A DNA stretch of 64,000 bases, from NCBI RefSeq assembly GCF_003173575.1, contig NZ_QGNY01000004.1, positions 186,001 to 250,000 of the forward strand, in the 5' to 3' direction. The DNA is from Pedobacter paludis (GTDB lineage Bacteria; Bacteroidota; Bacteroidia; Sphingobacteriales; Sphingobacteriaceae). The notes below the pieces were generated by a model that made no database searches, had not been told where the DNA came from, and worked only from the letters and a program-made list of their open reading frames with translations. Position numbers and translations under genes: made by a program. Shown piece after piece: positions 8,158 through 16,642 of the stretch. Position 1 is the stretch's first letter; each line of letters begins with the position of its first letter.

Positions 8158-9045
8158 TTAAAGTAAAACTAACTTTAAAGCAAGATCAACATTTCCTTCA
8201 TTAAGCATGCTTTTGGCTAATTCGTGAAGTTCTCTTTCTCTGTTAGTTGCATCGCCAATTGTTGCATCCAAAACCTCCTTAACTTCTGGAAGTTGGCTTA
8301 TCAGGTCAATTTCTTCTTCACTGGGTAAAAGCTCTACATTGCCCAGCATTCCCAAGTCATTTCCCGTTAATACTTTGGAATACCGAACTGCGTAAGGTAA
8401 ACGATCTACCCCAATCCCCAGCTTTGCCAAGGGTTTTGCAACTTTAAATAAATTATCTTTAGTTACTCTGCAATACCAATCGCCACCCAAACGAGCAACC
8501 AAATCTATTTTTTTCTGATCTATTTTCCCTTGTTCGTCCAGAATATTTTCGTTGATGTGAATCAGTTTTATTTCTGCCAAAATAAGATTTCCGGCGCCAT
8601 GATTTTCCCCTAAAGAAATTACATCATTTATAATACACTCAAATTGAACGGGCGCTTCTGCGACTCTTGGTGGCGCAACCAAATCAGACTTCAACATCGT
8701 AAAACCAGCCTTTTCAAATTCGTTTACTCCTTTTGCATACTCCGTACTTGCCAAGCTCATTTGTTGCACCATATCATAATTAACGATATTGATTACACAT
8801 TCTTTAACCTGCAAAACATTTTCTAAAGTGTGCTTTGTTGTATTGTCTCGCACACGCCTAGCAGGAGAAAAAATGCAAATAGGTGGTTTTGTACTAAACA
8901 TATTGAAGAAACTAAATGGACTTAAATTAATATTTCCATCAACATCAATTGTAGAAGCGAAACAAATAGGTCGGGGTGCAATCGCATATTGCAGATAATC
9001 CTGTAATTGAACGGGAGATAAATCTTCAGTTTTTAGAGATAACAT
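8158..9045 (-). CDS. Flavin reductase family protein (FMN-binding split barrel)
   Basis: A 295-aa protein whose first ~200 residues form an FMN-binding split barrel (YAIAPRPICFAST, then NLSPFSFFNMFSTKPPICIFS). The C-terminal ~90 residues are an extension with no domain I recognise. Such proteins reduce flavin for a partner oxygenase or act as flavoenzymes. It starts 1 nt after the DUF2238 stop, so it belongs to the same operon as the fumarylacetoacetase-like gene. That suggests a role in aromatic catabolism, but this is inference. Confidence 0.85.
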   Translation of the reverse strand: MLSLKTEDLSPVQLQDYLQYAIAPRPICFASTIDVDGNINLSPFSFFNMFSTKPPICIFSPARRVRDNTTKHTLENVLQVKECVINIVNYDMVQQMSLASTEYAKGVNEFEKAGFTMLKSDLVAPPRVAEAPVQFECIINDVISLGENHGAGNLILAEIKLIHINENILDEQGKIDQKKIDLVARLGGDWYCRVTKDNLFKVAKPLAKLGIGVDRLPYAVRYSKVLTGNDLGMLGNVELLPSEEEIDLISQLPEVKEVLDATIGDATNRERELHELAKSMLNEGNVDLALKLVLL

Positions 9046-9046
9046 C

Positions 9047-9646
9047 TTAACTTAATTTTGCGATTGAATTATCCTGAACTTTTTTAAATAGAAAAACGGC
9101 CGTTATTGCGCCGATTAAAGCGGTTAACATATCAGATTGTGTATCCCATATGTAACCTTGAGTACCTAAAAAGGCATCACCTGATTCTCCACTATTTACC
9201 GATACAAACCATTCGATTAATTCATAAAATGCACTAATAGCTAAGGCAATCGAAATGATAATAAAGCTTAACCATTTTTTTCCGTTCACTACATTTTTCC
9301 GAATAAAAATCTCTCTTATAATCAGCGCTGGCCCAAAACCCTGAATAAAATGTCCAACTTTGTCATAGTTATTTCTGGATTGATGGAAAGTTTCTTTTAT
9401 CCAGTTAAACAGAGGCACCTCAGCATAGGTATAGTGCCCACCAACAATCAGCACTAAACAGTGGATAAAGATTACAATGTAGGTAAAGTTGCTGAACTTA
9501 AATTTATTGTAGGTAAGTAAAAGCACTATAACGCCAATAAATGCAGGTATACACTCTAAGAACCAGGTAAAAGTTTCTTTACAGCCAATAAATGATACGA
9601 CAGAAAATATTAGGAAAGCAATTAGTAGGCCGGCATGAAACTTCAT
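9047..9646 (-). CDS. DUF2238 (YjdF-like) inner-membrane protein
   Basis: A 199-aa polytopic membrane protein with about six hydrophobic segments. DUF2238 features are HFIQGFGPALIIREIFIRK near the middle and FYELIEWFVSVNSG followed by GTQGYIWDTQSDM. The function of the family is unknown. One nucleotide separates it from the fumarylacetoacetase-like gene upstream and from the flavin reductase downstream, so the three are almost certainly co-translated. Confidence 0.85.
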   Translation of the reverse strand: MKFHAGLLIAFLIFSVVSFIGCKETFTWFLECIPAFIGVIVLLLTYNKFKFSNFTYIVIFIHCLVLIVGGHYTYAEVPLFNWIKETFHQSRNNYDKVGHFIQGFGPALIIREIFIRKNVVNGKKWLSFIIISIALAISAFYELIEWFVSVNSGESGDAFLGTQGYIWDTQSDMLTALIGAITAVFLFKKVQDNSIAKLS

Positions 9647-9647
9647 A

Positions 9648-10646
9648 TTAAGATTTTTTCAAGGCTAAAATCGAAAAATCAGTATCGGCTTTCTTAATTG
9701 TATTACTTAAGGCACCTAATCCTGTAATTTCCATTTCTACAACATCACCTGGCTGTAACCATTGCACTTCATAATCAGGATTATTGAGTAAACCCGTTCC
9801 ATTTAATTCTAGGAAGCATCCTGTACCAACTGTACCAGAACCAATTACATCTCCTGGTAAAATATCTACGCCATAAGCGCAGCGTTCAATAATTTCGGCA
9901 AAGGTCCAGTCCATATCTTTGGTATTTCCATTAGAAACTTCCACGCCGTTAACACGGCAGGTCATTTTTAAATCGTAAGCATTACCTATGTGGCCATCTT
10001 TTGCTGCAACCTTATATTGTTCCAATTCATCAGGCGTTACCAACCATGGCCCAATAACCGTCGAAAAATCTTTTCCTTTTGCAGGGCCAAGATTTAACAA
10101 CATTTCTTCCATCTGCAAAGTACGGGCGCTCATATCGTTCATTATCATGAAACCTGCTATATACTCATCTGCCTCTGAAGCTTTTACATTTCTTCCTTTT
10201 TTACCAATAACGATGGCGATTTCCAACTCAAAATCTAGTTTTTCAAAATGATCTGGCATACATTCGATTTCTCCAGGACCTTGAATGGCATTATGATTTG
10301 TAAAATAAAAAATTGGATACTGATCAAATTCCTTAATCATTTCAACTTTTCTATTGCGACGAGCCGCCGCAACATGTTGCCTAAACGCATATCCATCCCT
10401 ACAACTTGTTGGATGCGGAACTGGTGCCAAAACCTCGTAAAAAATTTCTTCCTTAGCTTCTAAGCTTCCATCTTTTATCTGATTATCGATTTTTTTTGCT
10501 CGTTCTATTAAAACTTCTGCCCCATCCAAAAAGGCAGCAATATTATCTGGAATCAACTTATCGCAACTGTTTAGGTTATAGATATGACCATTAACAAATA
10601 CGCCTAAATGTTCTCTGTCCTCGGTTTTGTAGGATACTAATTTCAT
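9648..10646 (-). CDS. Fumarylacetoacetate hydrolase family protein
   Basis: A 332-aa FAH-fold hydrolase, expected to split fumarylacetoacetate to fumarate and acetoacetate, the last step of tyrosine breakdown. Motifs are YAFRQHVAAARRNR, the metal-site strand DFELEIAIVIGK, and NDMSARTLQ. It is shorter than the eukaryotic enzyme, as in many bacteria. It is first in a three-gene minus-strand operon, with the pathway's two dioxygenases just beyond. The location makes fumarylacetoacetase more likely than the other FAH-superfamily activities. Confidence 0.88.
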   Translation of the reverse strand: MKLVSYKTEDREHLGVFVNGHIYNLNSCDKLIPDNIAAFLDGAEVLIERAKKIDNQIKDGSLEAKEEIFYEVLAPVPHPTSCRDGYAFRQHVAAARRNRKVEMIKEFDQYPIFYFTNHNAIQGPGEIECMPDHFEKLDFELEIAIVIGKKGRNVKASEADEYIAGFMIMNDMSARTLQMEEMLLNLGPAKGKDFSTVIGPWLVTPDELEQYKVAAKDGHIGNAYDLKMTCRVNGVEVSNGNTKDMDWTFAEIIERCAYGVDILPGDVIGSGTVGTGCFLELNGTGLLNNPDYEVQWLQPGDVVEMEITGLGALSNTIKKADTDFSILALKKS

Positions 10647-10710
10647 CTATAATTTGGTTAAAATACGGGGTAAAGCTAATATTTACCAATATGATTTGAA
10701 AGGTAATTGG

Positions 10711-11166
10711 TTATTTTATCTGAGTATACTTTTGTAAGTTTTCTTTTATTAAGGGAAAATCCTTAGCCTCCAGCTTTTTGTAATATTTTTTATTGGCGAG
10801 TAATTCACCTACTAACAATCCACCTGATAGACCAACAGGCACACCTGCTAATAAAAGAACCACTGACCCAAGTGCATCGTTACTTTTTGCAGAAAGTATT
10901 ACAAAGGTTAATCCACCAACAACCATTAAAGGCCCAATTATGCCTTTTCTAGTAATGTAGAGGGCGGTGATATCTTCTGCCTTGAGTTTAACTGTATCGC
11001 GGTTAAATTTAACAATTGTTAATCCGTCATCTGCAGCGGCATAAAAATTACCACGACTCACTTTACCACTTTTTTCTACAATCTTAATTTTATACTTAGC
11101 TTTATTTTGTGCTACACAAGTAAAACAAAGGCTTAAACTGAGTAAGAACGCCAAAAATATTTTCAT
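10711..11166 (-). CDS. Exported hypothetical protein
   Basis: A 151-aa protein with a clear signal peptide (MKIFLAFLLSLSLCFTCVAQ). A short strand-rich domain follows (KYKIKIVEKSGKVSRGNFYA), then two hydrophobic stretches near residues 75-125. The N-terminal domain resembles that of the exported protein at 37785-38357 (both read K-x-G-x-x-x-G-x-x-Y/L, then an E-I-x-x-I/L block), so the two may be distant paralogues. Function unknown; its place among tyrosine genes may be chance. Confidence 0.7.
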   Translation of the reverse strand: MKIFLAFLLSLSLCFTCVAQNKAKYKIKIVEKSGKVSRGNFYAAADDGLTIVKFNRDTVKLKAEDITALYITRKGIIGPLMVVGGLTFVILSAKSNDALGSVVLLLAGVPVGLSGGLLVGELLANKKYYKKLEAKDFPLIKENLQKYTQIK

Positions 11167-11228
11167 AAATTACTATAATAGGTTTGGTATTAAAGATAAT
11201 TAAAATTTCATCTTCTCAATAAAATACT

Positions 11229-11351
11229 TATTTTAGCAGTGTTATAACCATGATCTTAAAAGCATTACATATAAATTTAGTAAACGACGCAATTGCTGCT
11301 CGTCGCTACAAGATGCTATCCAAGCTGATCATGGCTCAATATTCTCTATAA
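11229..11351 (+). other. Candidate 33-codon small ORF upstream of homogentisate dioxygenase
   Basis: ATG at 11250 to TAA at 11351 encodes a basic, helix-prone 33-residue peptide containing NDAIAARRYKMLSK. A near-consensus -7 motif TATTTTAG lies at 11229-11236. No family is recognised. It could be a real micropeptide, part of the hmgA leader, or chance. Confidence 0.3.
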
Positions 11352-11435
11352 TTTTCTTGCCTTTCTATTTAATTGAAACGTACTCACGTTTTAATTGTTT
11401 ATTCTTTAGAATTTCTAACCGTAATTAAATATATT

Positions 11436-12602
11436 ATGCCTATTTATCATAAATTAGGGCAAATACCTGCAAAACGCCATACAGTTTTCCGCAAACCTGA
11501 TGGAAAACTCTATGCCGAAGAATTGGTATCAACCGAAGGATTTTCCAGTCTGTATTCGTTGGTTTATCACTACCATCCTCCTACTATCGTTAAACATTTA
11601 GGCGAGCCTTATAGTGTTGAACCTAAAATTGCAAGAGAAAAACACCTTAAACATACCAGCTTAATCGGTTTTAAGATTAAATCAGAAGATGATTTTTTAG
11701 AAAGTCGAAAACCTGTTTTGGTAAACAGCGATTTACACATCGTTTTAGCTGCACCGAAAAAATCAATGACGGATTATTTTTATAAAAATAGTCAGGCTGA
11801 TGAAATGATTTTTATCCATGAGGGTTCTGGAAAATTAAAAACAGGCTTTGGAGAAATTAAATTTTCTTATGGCGATTACCTTATTATTCCACGGGGGACT
11901 ATTTATCAAATTGAATTTGATACTGAAGATAATCGACATTTTATTGTAGAAAGTTTTAGCCCGCTAAGGCCCCCAAAGAGATATTTAAATCAGTATGGAC
12001 AATTAATGGAGCATTCCCCATACTGCGAACGCGATTTAAGGTTGCCCGAAAATCTGCAAACTCATGATGAAACTGGAGATTTTAAGGTTCTAATCAAGAA
12101 ACAAGGCTTAATCTATCCATACACTTATGGCACGCACCCTTTTGATTACATTGGATGGGATGGTTACCATTACCCTTACGCATTTTCGATTCACGATTTT
12201 GAACCGATAACTGGGCGCTTACATCAACCACCGCCTGTACATCAAACATTTGAAGGACATAATTTTGTAGTTTGCTCTTTTGTACCCCGTAAATATGATT
12301 ACCATCCAGATTCTATTCCTGCACCCTATAACCACAGCAATGTAGATAGCGATGAGGTTTTATATTATGTTGATGGCGATTTTATGAGTCGCAAGAGTGT
12401 GGTTAAAGGACAAATTACGCTACATCCCGGTGGCATACCACACGGCCCACACCCAGGAACGGTAGAAAAATCTATCGGAAAAGAAAAAACTGATGAATTG
12501 GCTGTAATGATTGATCCATTTAAACCATTAATGCTTACTCAGGATGCTTTGGATATAGAAGATGAAAATTATCATAAAAGCTGGCAAATTAATATCGAAT
12601 AA
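11436..12602 (+). CDS. hmgA: Homogentisate 1,2-dioxygenase
   Basis: Non-haem iron ring-cleaving enzyme turning homogentisate into maleylacetoacetate. The protein is 388 aa from the ATG at 11436; the frame is open from 11373, but the longer N-terminus is hydrophobic and atypical, whereas MPIYHKLGQIPAKRH looks like a true start. Cupin motifs are clear: FIHEGSGKLKTGFGEIKF, GDYLIIPRGTIYQIEFD, and the C-terminal HPGGIPHGPHPG that carries an iron-binding His. It is followed by a dispersed repeat and then by the hydroxyphenylpyruvate dioxygenase gene, probably in the same transcript. Confidence 0.95.
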   Translation: MPIYHKLGQIPAKRHTVFRKPDGKLYAEELVSTEGFSSLYSLVYHYHPPTIVKHLGEPYSVEPKIAREKHLKHTSLIGFKIKSEDDFLESRKPVLVNSDLHIVLAAPKKSMTDYFYKNSQADEMIFIHEGSGKLKTGFGEIKFSYGDYLIIPRGTIYQIEFDTEDNRHFIVESFSPLRPPKRYLNQYGQLMEHSPYCERDLRLPENLQTHDETGDFKVLIKKQGLIYPYTYGTHPFDYIGWDGYHYPYAFSIHDFEPITGRLHQPPPVHQTFEGHNFVVCSFVPRKYDYHPDSIPAPYNHSNVDSDEVLYYVDGDFMSRKSVVKGQITLHPGGIPHGPHPGTVEKSIGKEKTDELAVMIDPFKPLMLTQDALDIEDENYHKSWQINIE

Positions 12603-12605
12603 ATT

Positions 12606-12721
12606 AGTCGGAAGTCTGAAGTCCAATGATTATAAACAAAGCAAAATCATCATTAGATAAAGCTTTCGATTCTGAACTATTAAAACTTAATCACCCGACC
12701 TCGGACGCCCGACTTCGGAAT
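12606..12721. repeat. Dispersed palindromic element, intergenic copy
   Basis: Starts AGTCGGAAGTCTGAAGTCC and ends CCCGACCTCGGACGCCCGAC plus TTCGGAAT, so the two ends are imperfect inverted repeats around an AT-rich middle. Its left end matches the left end of the element inside valS (50361-50379) at 17 of 19 positions. The 60-codon frame at 12626-12808 overlaps it and is not a credible gene. Confidence 0.7.
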
Positions 12722-12732
12722 AAAAAAACAAA

Positions 12733-13863
12733 ATGGAAACACAAACATTTGCAGAAAAGATATCAAAAGCACAGGATTTTCTGCCAATTAACGGAACGGA
12801 TTACATAGAATTTTATGTGGGCAACGCTAAACAAGCTGCACATTATTACAAAACCGCATTTGGCTTTCAAAGTCTTGCCTACGCCGGACCGGAAACTGGG
12901 GTTAGGGATAGAGCATCTTATGTATTACAACAAGGAAAAATAAGATTGATTTTGACGACGGCTTTAAAATCAGATCATCCGATTTCAGAACATGTTAAAA
13001 AACATGGTGATGGGGTAAAAGTTTTGGCACTTTGGGTTGATGATGCTTACAGCGCTTACGAAGAAACAACCAAACGTGGTGCAAAATCTTACATGGAGCC
13101 TAAAACCTTAACAGATGAACATGGCGAAGTTAAAATGAGCGGAATTTACACTTATGGCGAAACCGTTCATATGTTTATAGAGCGTAAAAACTATTCAGGA
13201 ACTTTTATGCCTGGTTATAGAGCTTTAGAAAGTGATTATAACCCAACGGACGCAGGGCTTTTGTATATTGATCACTGTGTTGGCAATGTAGGCTGGAACC
13301 GTATGAATGATGCCGTGAAATGGTATGAAGATGTAATGGGCTTTGTAAACATCCTCTCATTTGACGATAAGCAGATCAATACCGAGTATTCTGCTTTGAT
13401 GAGTAAAGTTATGAGTAATGGGAACGGTTTTTCTAAATTTCCGATTAACGAACCTGCTGAAGGTAAAAAGAAATCGCAGATTGAAGAATACTTAGAATAT
13501 TACGAAGGTGAAGGCGTTCAGCATATTGCCGTTGCGACAAAGGATATAGTTAAAACGGTAAAGGAATTAAAATCACGTGGGGTTGAATTTTTGAGTGCTC
13601 CGCCCGAGGCTTATTATGATATGATGCCTCAACGAGTAGGAAAAATTGATGAAGAAATTTCGCTTTTGGAAAGCTTAGGTATTTTGGTCGATTGTGATGA
13701 AGAAGGTTATTTACTACAGATATTTACCAAGCCTGTAGAAGATAGACCAACTTTATTCTTTGAAATTATTCAGCGTAAAGGCGCTCAAAGCTTTGGTGCA
13801 GGTAATTTTAAGGCACTATTTGAATCTTTAGAACGTGAACAGGAATTAAGGGGGAATCTATAA
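12733..13863 (+). CDS. hppD: 4-hydroxyphenylpyruvate dioxygenase
   Basis: Iron enzyme converting 4-hydroxyphenylpyruvate to homogentisate, 376 aa, two vicinal-oxygen-chelate domains. The iron ligands in the second domain are His181 (YIDHCVGN), His264 (VQHIAVAT) and Glu344 (LFFEIIQR). The C-terminal RKGAQSFGAGNFKALFESLE helix, which gates the active site, is intact. It lies 130 bp after homogentisate dioxygenase and ends with an intrinsic terminator, so the two probably form one unit giving consecutive steps. Confidence 0.97.
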   Translation: METQTFAEKISKAQDFLPINGTDYIEFYVGNAKQAAHYYKTAFGFQSLAYAGPETGVRDRASYVLQQGKIRLILTTALKSDHPISEHVKKHGDGVKVLALWVDDAYSAYEETTKRGAKSYMEPKTLTDEHGEVKMSGIYTYGETVHMFIERKNYSGTFMPGYRALESDYNPTDAGLLYIDHCVGNVGWNRMNDAVKWYEDVMGFVNILSFDDKQINTEYSALMSKVMSNGNGFSKFPINEPAEGKKKSQIEEYLEYYEGEGVQHIAVATKDIVKTVKELKSRGVEFLSAPPEAYYDMMPQRVGKIDEEISLLESLGILVDCDEEGYLLQIFTKPVEDRPTLFFEIIQRKGAQSFGAGNFKALFESLEREQELRGNL

Positions 13864-13884
13864 TATCAGCATTAAATTATTAAG

Positions 13885-13913
13885 GGCAATCAGTTATCTG
13901 GTTGCCTTTTTAT
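13885..13913 (+). terminator. Intrinsic terminator after hppD
   Basis: Stem GGCAATCAG / CTGGTTGCC (one G-T pair), 4-nt loop TTAT, then a T-run. Confidence 0.9.
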
Positions 13914-13989
13914 TTACTCATTTTCAGGTAGGAGTTTAAACAAATAAATAACTAAATTTATTTACACACAAATTTAAACCTTAATTATT

Positions 13990-14460
13990 ATGAGAACAAA
14001 ACTCACGCTGGTTTTATTACTGGTCGCATCATTCAATGGCTTCGCACAAACAAAAGCCGAAATCGTTAAAACCATCAATCAGTTGCTTGCTAAAGCCATT
14101 GGCGGAACCAACATCACTTTACATAATGATGTGGCAACAGAATTTAAAATTACAGCAAATTCATTTTCTATTGATGAGGAAATGAATTTCGGTGTTTTTA
14201 CAATTGGAAAAAGCTTCACCAGTTCTGATCATTGGAAAGAACAAACCACCAACAAATCACAAATACAGCACTGGAATGGATTCAGAATAAGTTCGGAACA
14301 GAATAGCACAAACACTAAATCGATATATCCAGTTTCCGAAAAAATTGAAGGAGAGCCTGATAATGGTAAAAATGGAATTAAATATTATTGCTTAGCAGGA
14401 GACGAAGATAAATTGATAGCGGCACTATTGCAGTTGCAGGGATTGTATAAGAGACGATAA
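13990..14460 (+). CDS. Exported hypothetical protein
   Basis: A 156-aa protein with a signal peptide ending SFNGFAQ (residues 1-20). The mature part is mixed alpha/beta with no recognised domain or lipobox; segments include FKITANSFSIDEEMNFG and a final helix LIAALLQLQGLYKRR. It sits alone between the hppD terminator and a convergent gene. Function unknown. Confidence 0.75.
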   Translation: MRTKLTLVLLLVASFNGFAQTKAEIVKTINQLLAKAIGGTNITLHNDVATEFKITANSFSIDEEMNFGVFTIGKSFTSSDHWKEQTTNKSQIQHWNGFRISSEQNSTNTKSIYPVSEKIEGEPDNGKNGIKYYCLAGDEDKLIAALLQLQGLYKRR

Positions 14461-14462
14461 TT

Positions 14463-14560
14463 AATTTGTCATCTCGACCGAAGTGGAGAAATCCTTGAAA
14501 TTGTAATTTGGTTCAAAGATTTCTCCATTACGCTAACGCTACAGTCGAAATTACGACCTT
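14463..14560. repeat. Dispersed inverted repeat between convergent genes
   Basis: GTCATCTCGACCGAAGTGGA plus GAAATC on the left and GATTTCTCC...GTCGAAATTACGAC on the right form an imperfect long hairpin. A close copy is at 43730-43819 and a half copy near 28320-28366. It may also terminate both flanking genes. Confidence 0.75.
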
Positions 14561-14579
14561 ATTATTAAAACGGAGATAA

Positions 14580-16316
14580 CTACAACACTTCGCCTAAGTG
14601 TTTATAATTCGATTTTATCGTATCTAAAACTTCGGTCATTTTACCGCCCAACATTAATTTTGCCATAGATTCTGTCATGCCCTTAATTTGCGCCCATTCT
14701 ATTTTTGGAGGCATGGCTAAGGCATTAGGATTCGTCATAATATTTAACAGTACAGGTCCATTTTCTGCAAATGCATTTGCAATTGCATTTTCTACTTCTT
14801 CTGGTTTAGAAACTGTTACACCCGTAAAACCCATTGCTTGAGCCACTAAGGCAAAATTAGGATTGATCATATCGGTTTCGTTATCAGGCAAGCCATCAAC
14901 CTCCATTTCCAGTTTTACCATTCCTAAAGCTCGGTTATTAAAAACGATAAGTTTAATTGGTAAATTATATTGTTTTATGGTCGCCAAATCACCTAGCAAC
15001 ATTGATAATCCACCATCGCCACAAAGGGCAATCACTTGTTTTTCTGGATGAGCCAAAGCGGCGCCAATCGCCATCGGCATTGCATTGGCCATAGAACCAT
15101 GATTAAACGATCCCAGCATTTTACGCTCGCCGGTTCCATCAATAAAACGAGCACCCCAAACACAGCACATCCCAGTATCAACGGTAAAAATTGCATCTTT
15201 ATTAGCCAATCGATTTAAAGTATCGGCAACAAATTCAGGTTGAATTTTATTTTCTTCACCATGATCGTCAACATAAACCTGCTGATTTTCTTTTACTTTT
15301 TTATAAAATTCTAATTGTGCTTTAAGAAAGGAATTATCACTTTTTTGATCTAATAAGGGCAAAAGTGCTTTTATTGAATCAGCTATGTCGCCACATAAGC
15401 CCATTGTTAGCTTTGCTCTTCTTCCCAATCGTTCCGGATTTTCATCAATCTGGATAATTTTGTTTTTTTCGGGCATGAAGTTTACATATGGAAAATCTGT
15501 ACCCAAAAGTACCACCACATCAGCCTCATGCATAGCATGATAACCTGATGGCTGACCCAATAAACCTGTCATTCCAACTTCATATGGATTATCATACTGA
15601 ATGCTCATTTTCCCTCTGAAAGAAAAACCTACTGAGGCATTTAATTTAGCGGCAAGTTCTACTACCTCGTCATGGGCATCAACAGCGCCAATTCCGCAAT
15701 ACAGCGTTATTTTCTTTTCCTTGTTCAGTAAGGTAGATAATTCAGATAATTCATCATCCGAAGGACGAATTACTGGCTTATTTCTAAAGAGTTGCATGGA
15801 AGTAATACTTTCTACGGCATCTAATTGGGCTACATCTCCCGGCAAACCAAACACAGCAACTCCTTTTTTATGAATGGCATGCTGAATAGCCGTTTGAAAC
15901 ATTCTTGGAACCTGCTCTGCCGTAGTTGCAACTTGATTATAATAGCTACAATCATCAAATAATTTTATGGTATTGGTTTCCTGAAAAAAATCCATCCCGA
16001 ACTCGCCAGTTGGTATGGTAGAAGCAATTGCGATAACAGGAACATGAGATCGGTGCGCATCATATAAACCATTAATTAAATGAACATGACCAGGGCCACA
16101 GCTTCCGGCGCAACAGGCAATACCATCAAGCTCGGCTTCAGCAGCTGCAGCAAATGCGCCAACTTCTTCATTTCGAACATGGATCCACTTTATTTTACCA
16201 TTTCGCCTCACCGCATCATTAAAATAATTAAGGCTATCACCTGTAACGGCATAAATTCTTTTTACACCAACTTCAATTAGCATTTCTACCAATTGTTCTG
16301 CAACATTTTTACTCAT
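14580..16316 (-). CDS. poxB: PoxB-like thiamine-diphosphate enzyme (pyruvate:quinone oxidoreductase)
   Basis: A 578-aa TPP enzyme close to E. coli PoxB in length and sequence (VTGDSLNYFNDAV, NEEVGAFAAAAEAEL with catalytic Glu50, CAGSCGPGHVHLINGLYDAH, FQETNTIKLF). The C-terminal TPP domain has CGDGGLSMLL and then FNNRALGMVK. PoxB oxidises pyruvate to acetate and CO2, passing electrons via FAD to quinone at the membrane. The last residues (YKHLGEVL) differ from the E. coli membrane-binding peptide, so membrane docking is uncertain. Pyruvate oxidase is the alternative reading. Confidence 0.88.
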   Translation of the reverse strand: MSKNVAEQLVEMLIEVGVKRIYAVTGDSLNYFNDAVRRNGKIKWIHVRNEEVGAFAAAAEAELDGIACCAGSCGPGHVHLINGLYDAHRSHVPVIAIASTIPTGEFGMDFFQETNTIKLFDDCSYYNQVATTAEQVPRMFQTAIQHAIHKKGVAVFGLPGDVAQLDAVESITSMQLFRNKPVIRPSDDELSELSTLLNKEKKITLYCGIGAVDAHDEVVELAAKLNASVGFSFRGKMSIQYDNPYEVGMTGLLGQPSGYHAMHEADVVVLLGTDFPYVNFMPEKNKIIQIDENPERLGRRAKLTMGLCGDIADSIKALLPLLDQKSDNSFLKAQLEFYKKVKENQQVYVDDHGEENKIQPEFVADTLNRLANKDAIFTVDTGMCCVWGARFIDGTGERKMLGSFNHGSMANAMPMAIGAALAHPEKQVIALCGDGGLSMLLGDLATIKQYNLPIKLIVFNNRALGMVKLEMEVDGLPDNETDMINPNFALVAQAMGFTGVTVSKPEEVENAIANAFAENGPVLLNIMTNPNALAMPPKIEWAQIKGMTESMAKLMLGGKMTEVLDTIKSNYKHLGEVL

Positions 16317-16642
16317 AAAGTATTGTTTAAATAATTCATCGAAAGATCAATTACTTATAATAAATACCGCAAATGAGTTAATTGTTTCAAAAGAGGTTGA
16401 AGTATTTTACCTAAAAATATTAGGTGAAGCTTTCTTCACTAAAACTTCATAAATGAAACGCACCTTTGAAATAACAAAACACAAGAAGCGATTTCCGTTT
16501 TGTTAAATTCTAAAAACTCATAATTAGTTTTTTAGTTTTCCGGTTACCCTTATCTGATACCTCATGTATTGCAAAATACATGAGGTTTTTTATTTCGATT
16601 CGTTTAGTGCAACTTTATTGTTTAATTATTCGTTTACTAAAT
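16317..16642. other. Intergenic region with hairpins, a 17-codon ORF and an orphan terminator
   Basis: Between divergent poxB and the chitinase. On the plus strand two small hairpins (CCTAA/TTAGG, then GTGAAG/CTTCAC) come near 16410-16440. A 17-codon ORF follows at 16453-16506, a basic peptide ending KHKKRFPFC, and then a strong terminator at 16560-16591. No annotated plus-strand gene precedes that terminator, so a short transcript may start here. Confidence 0.4.
16560..16591 (+). terminator. Intrinsic terminator with no obvious parent gene
   Basis: Eleven-base perfect stem CCTCATGTATT / AATACATGAGG, loop GCAA, then six T. It lies 52 nt before the chitinase start. Confidence 0.85.

Noticed and set aside
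12626..12808. 60-codon ORF between hmgA and hppD
   Set aside because: It covers the repeat and overlaps the hppD start in another frame.
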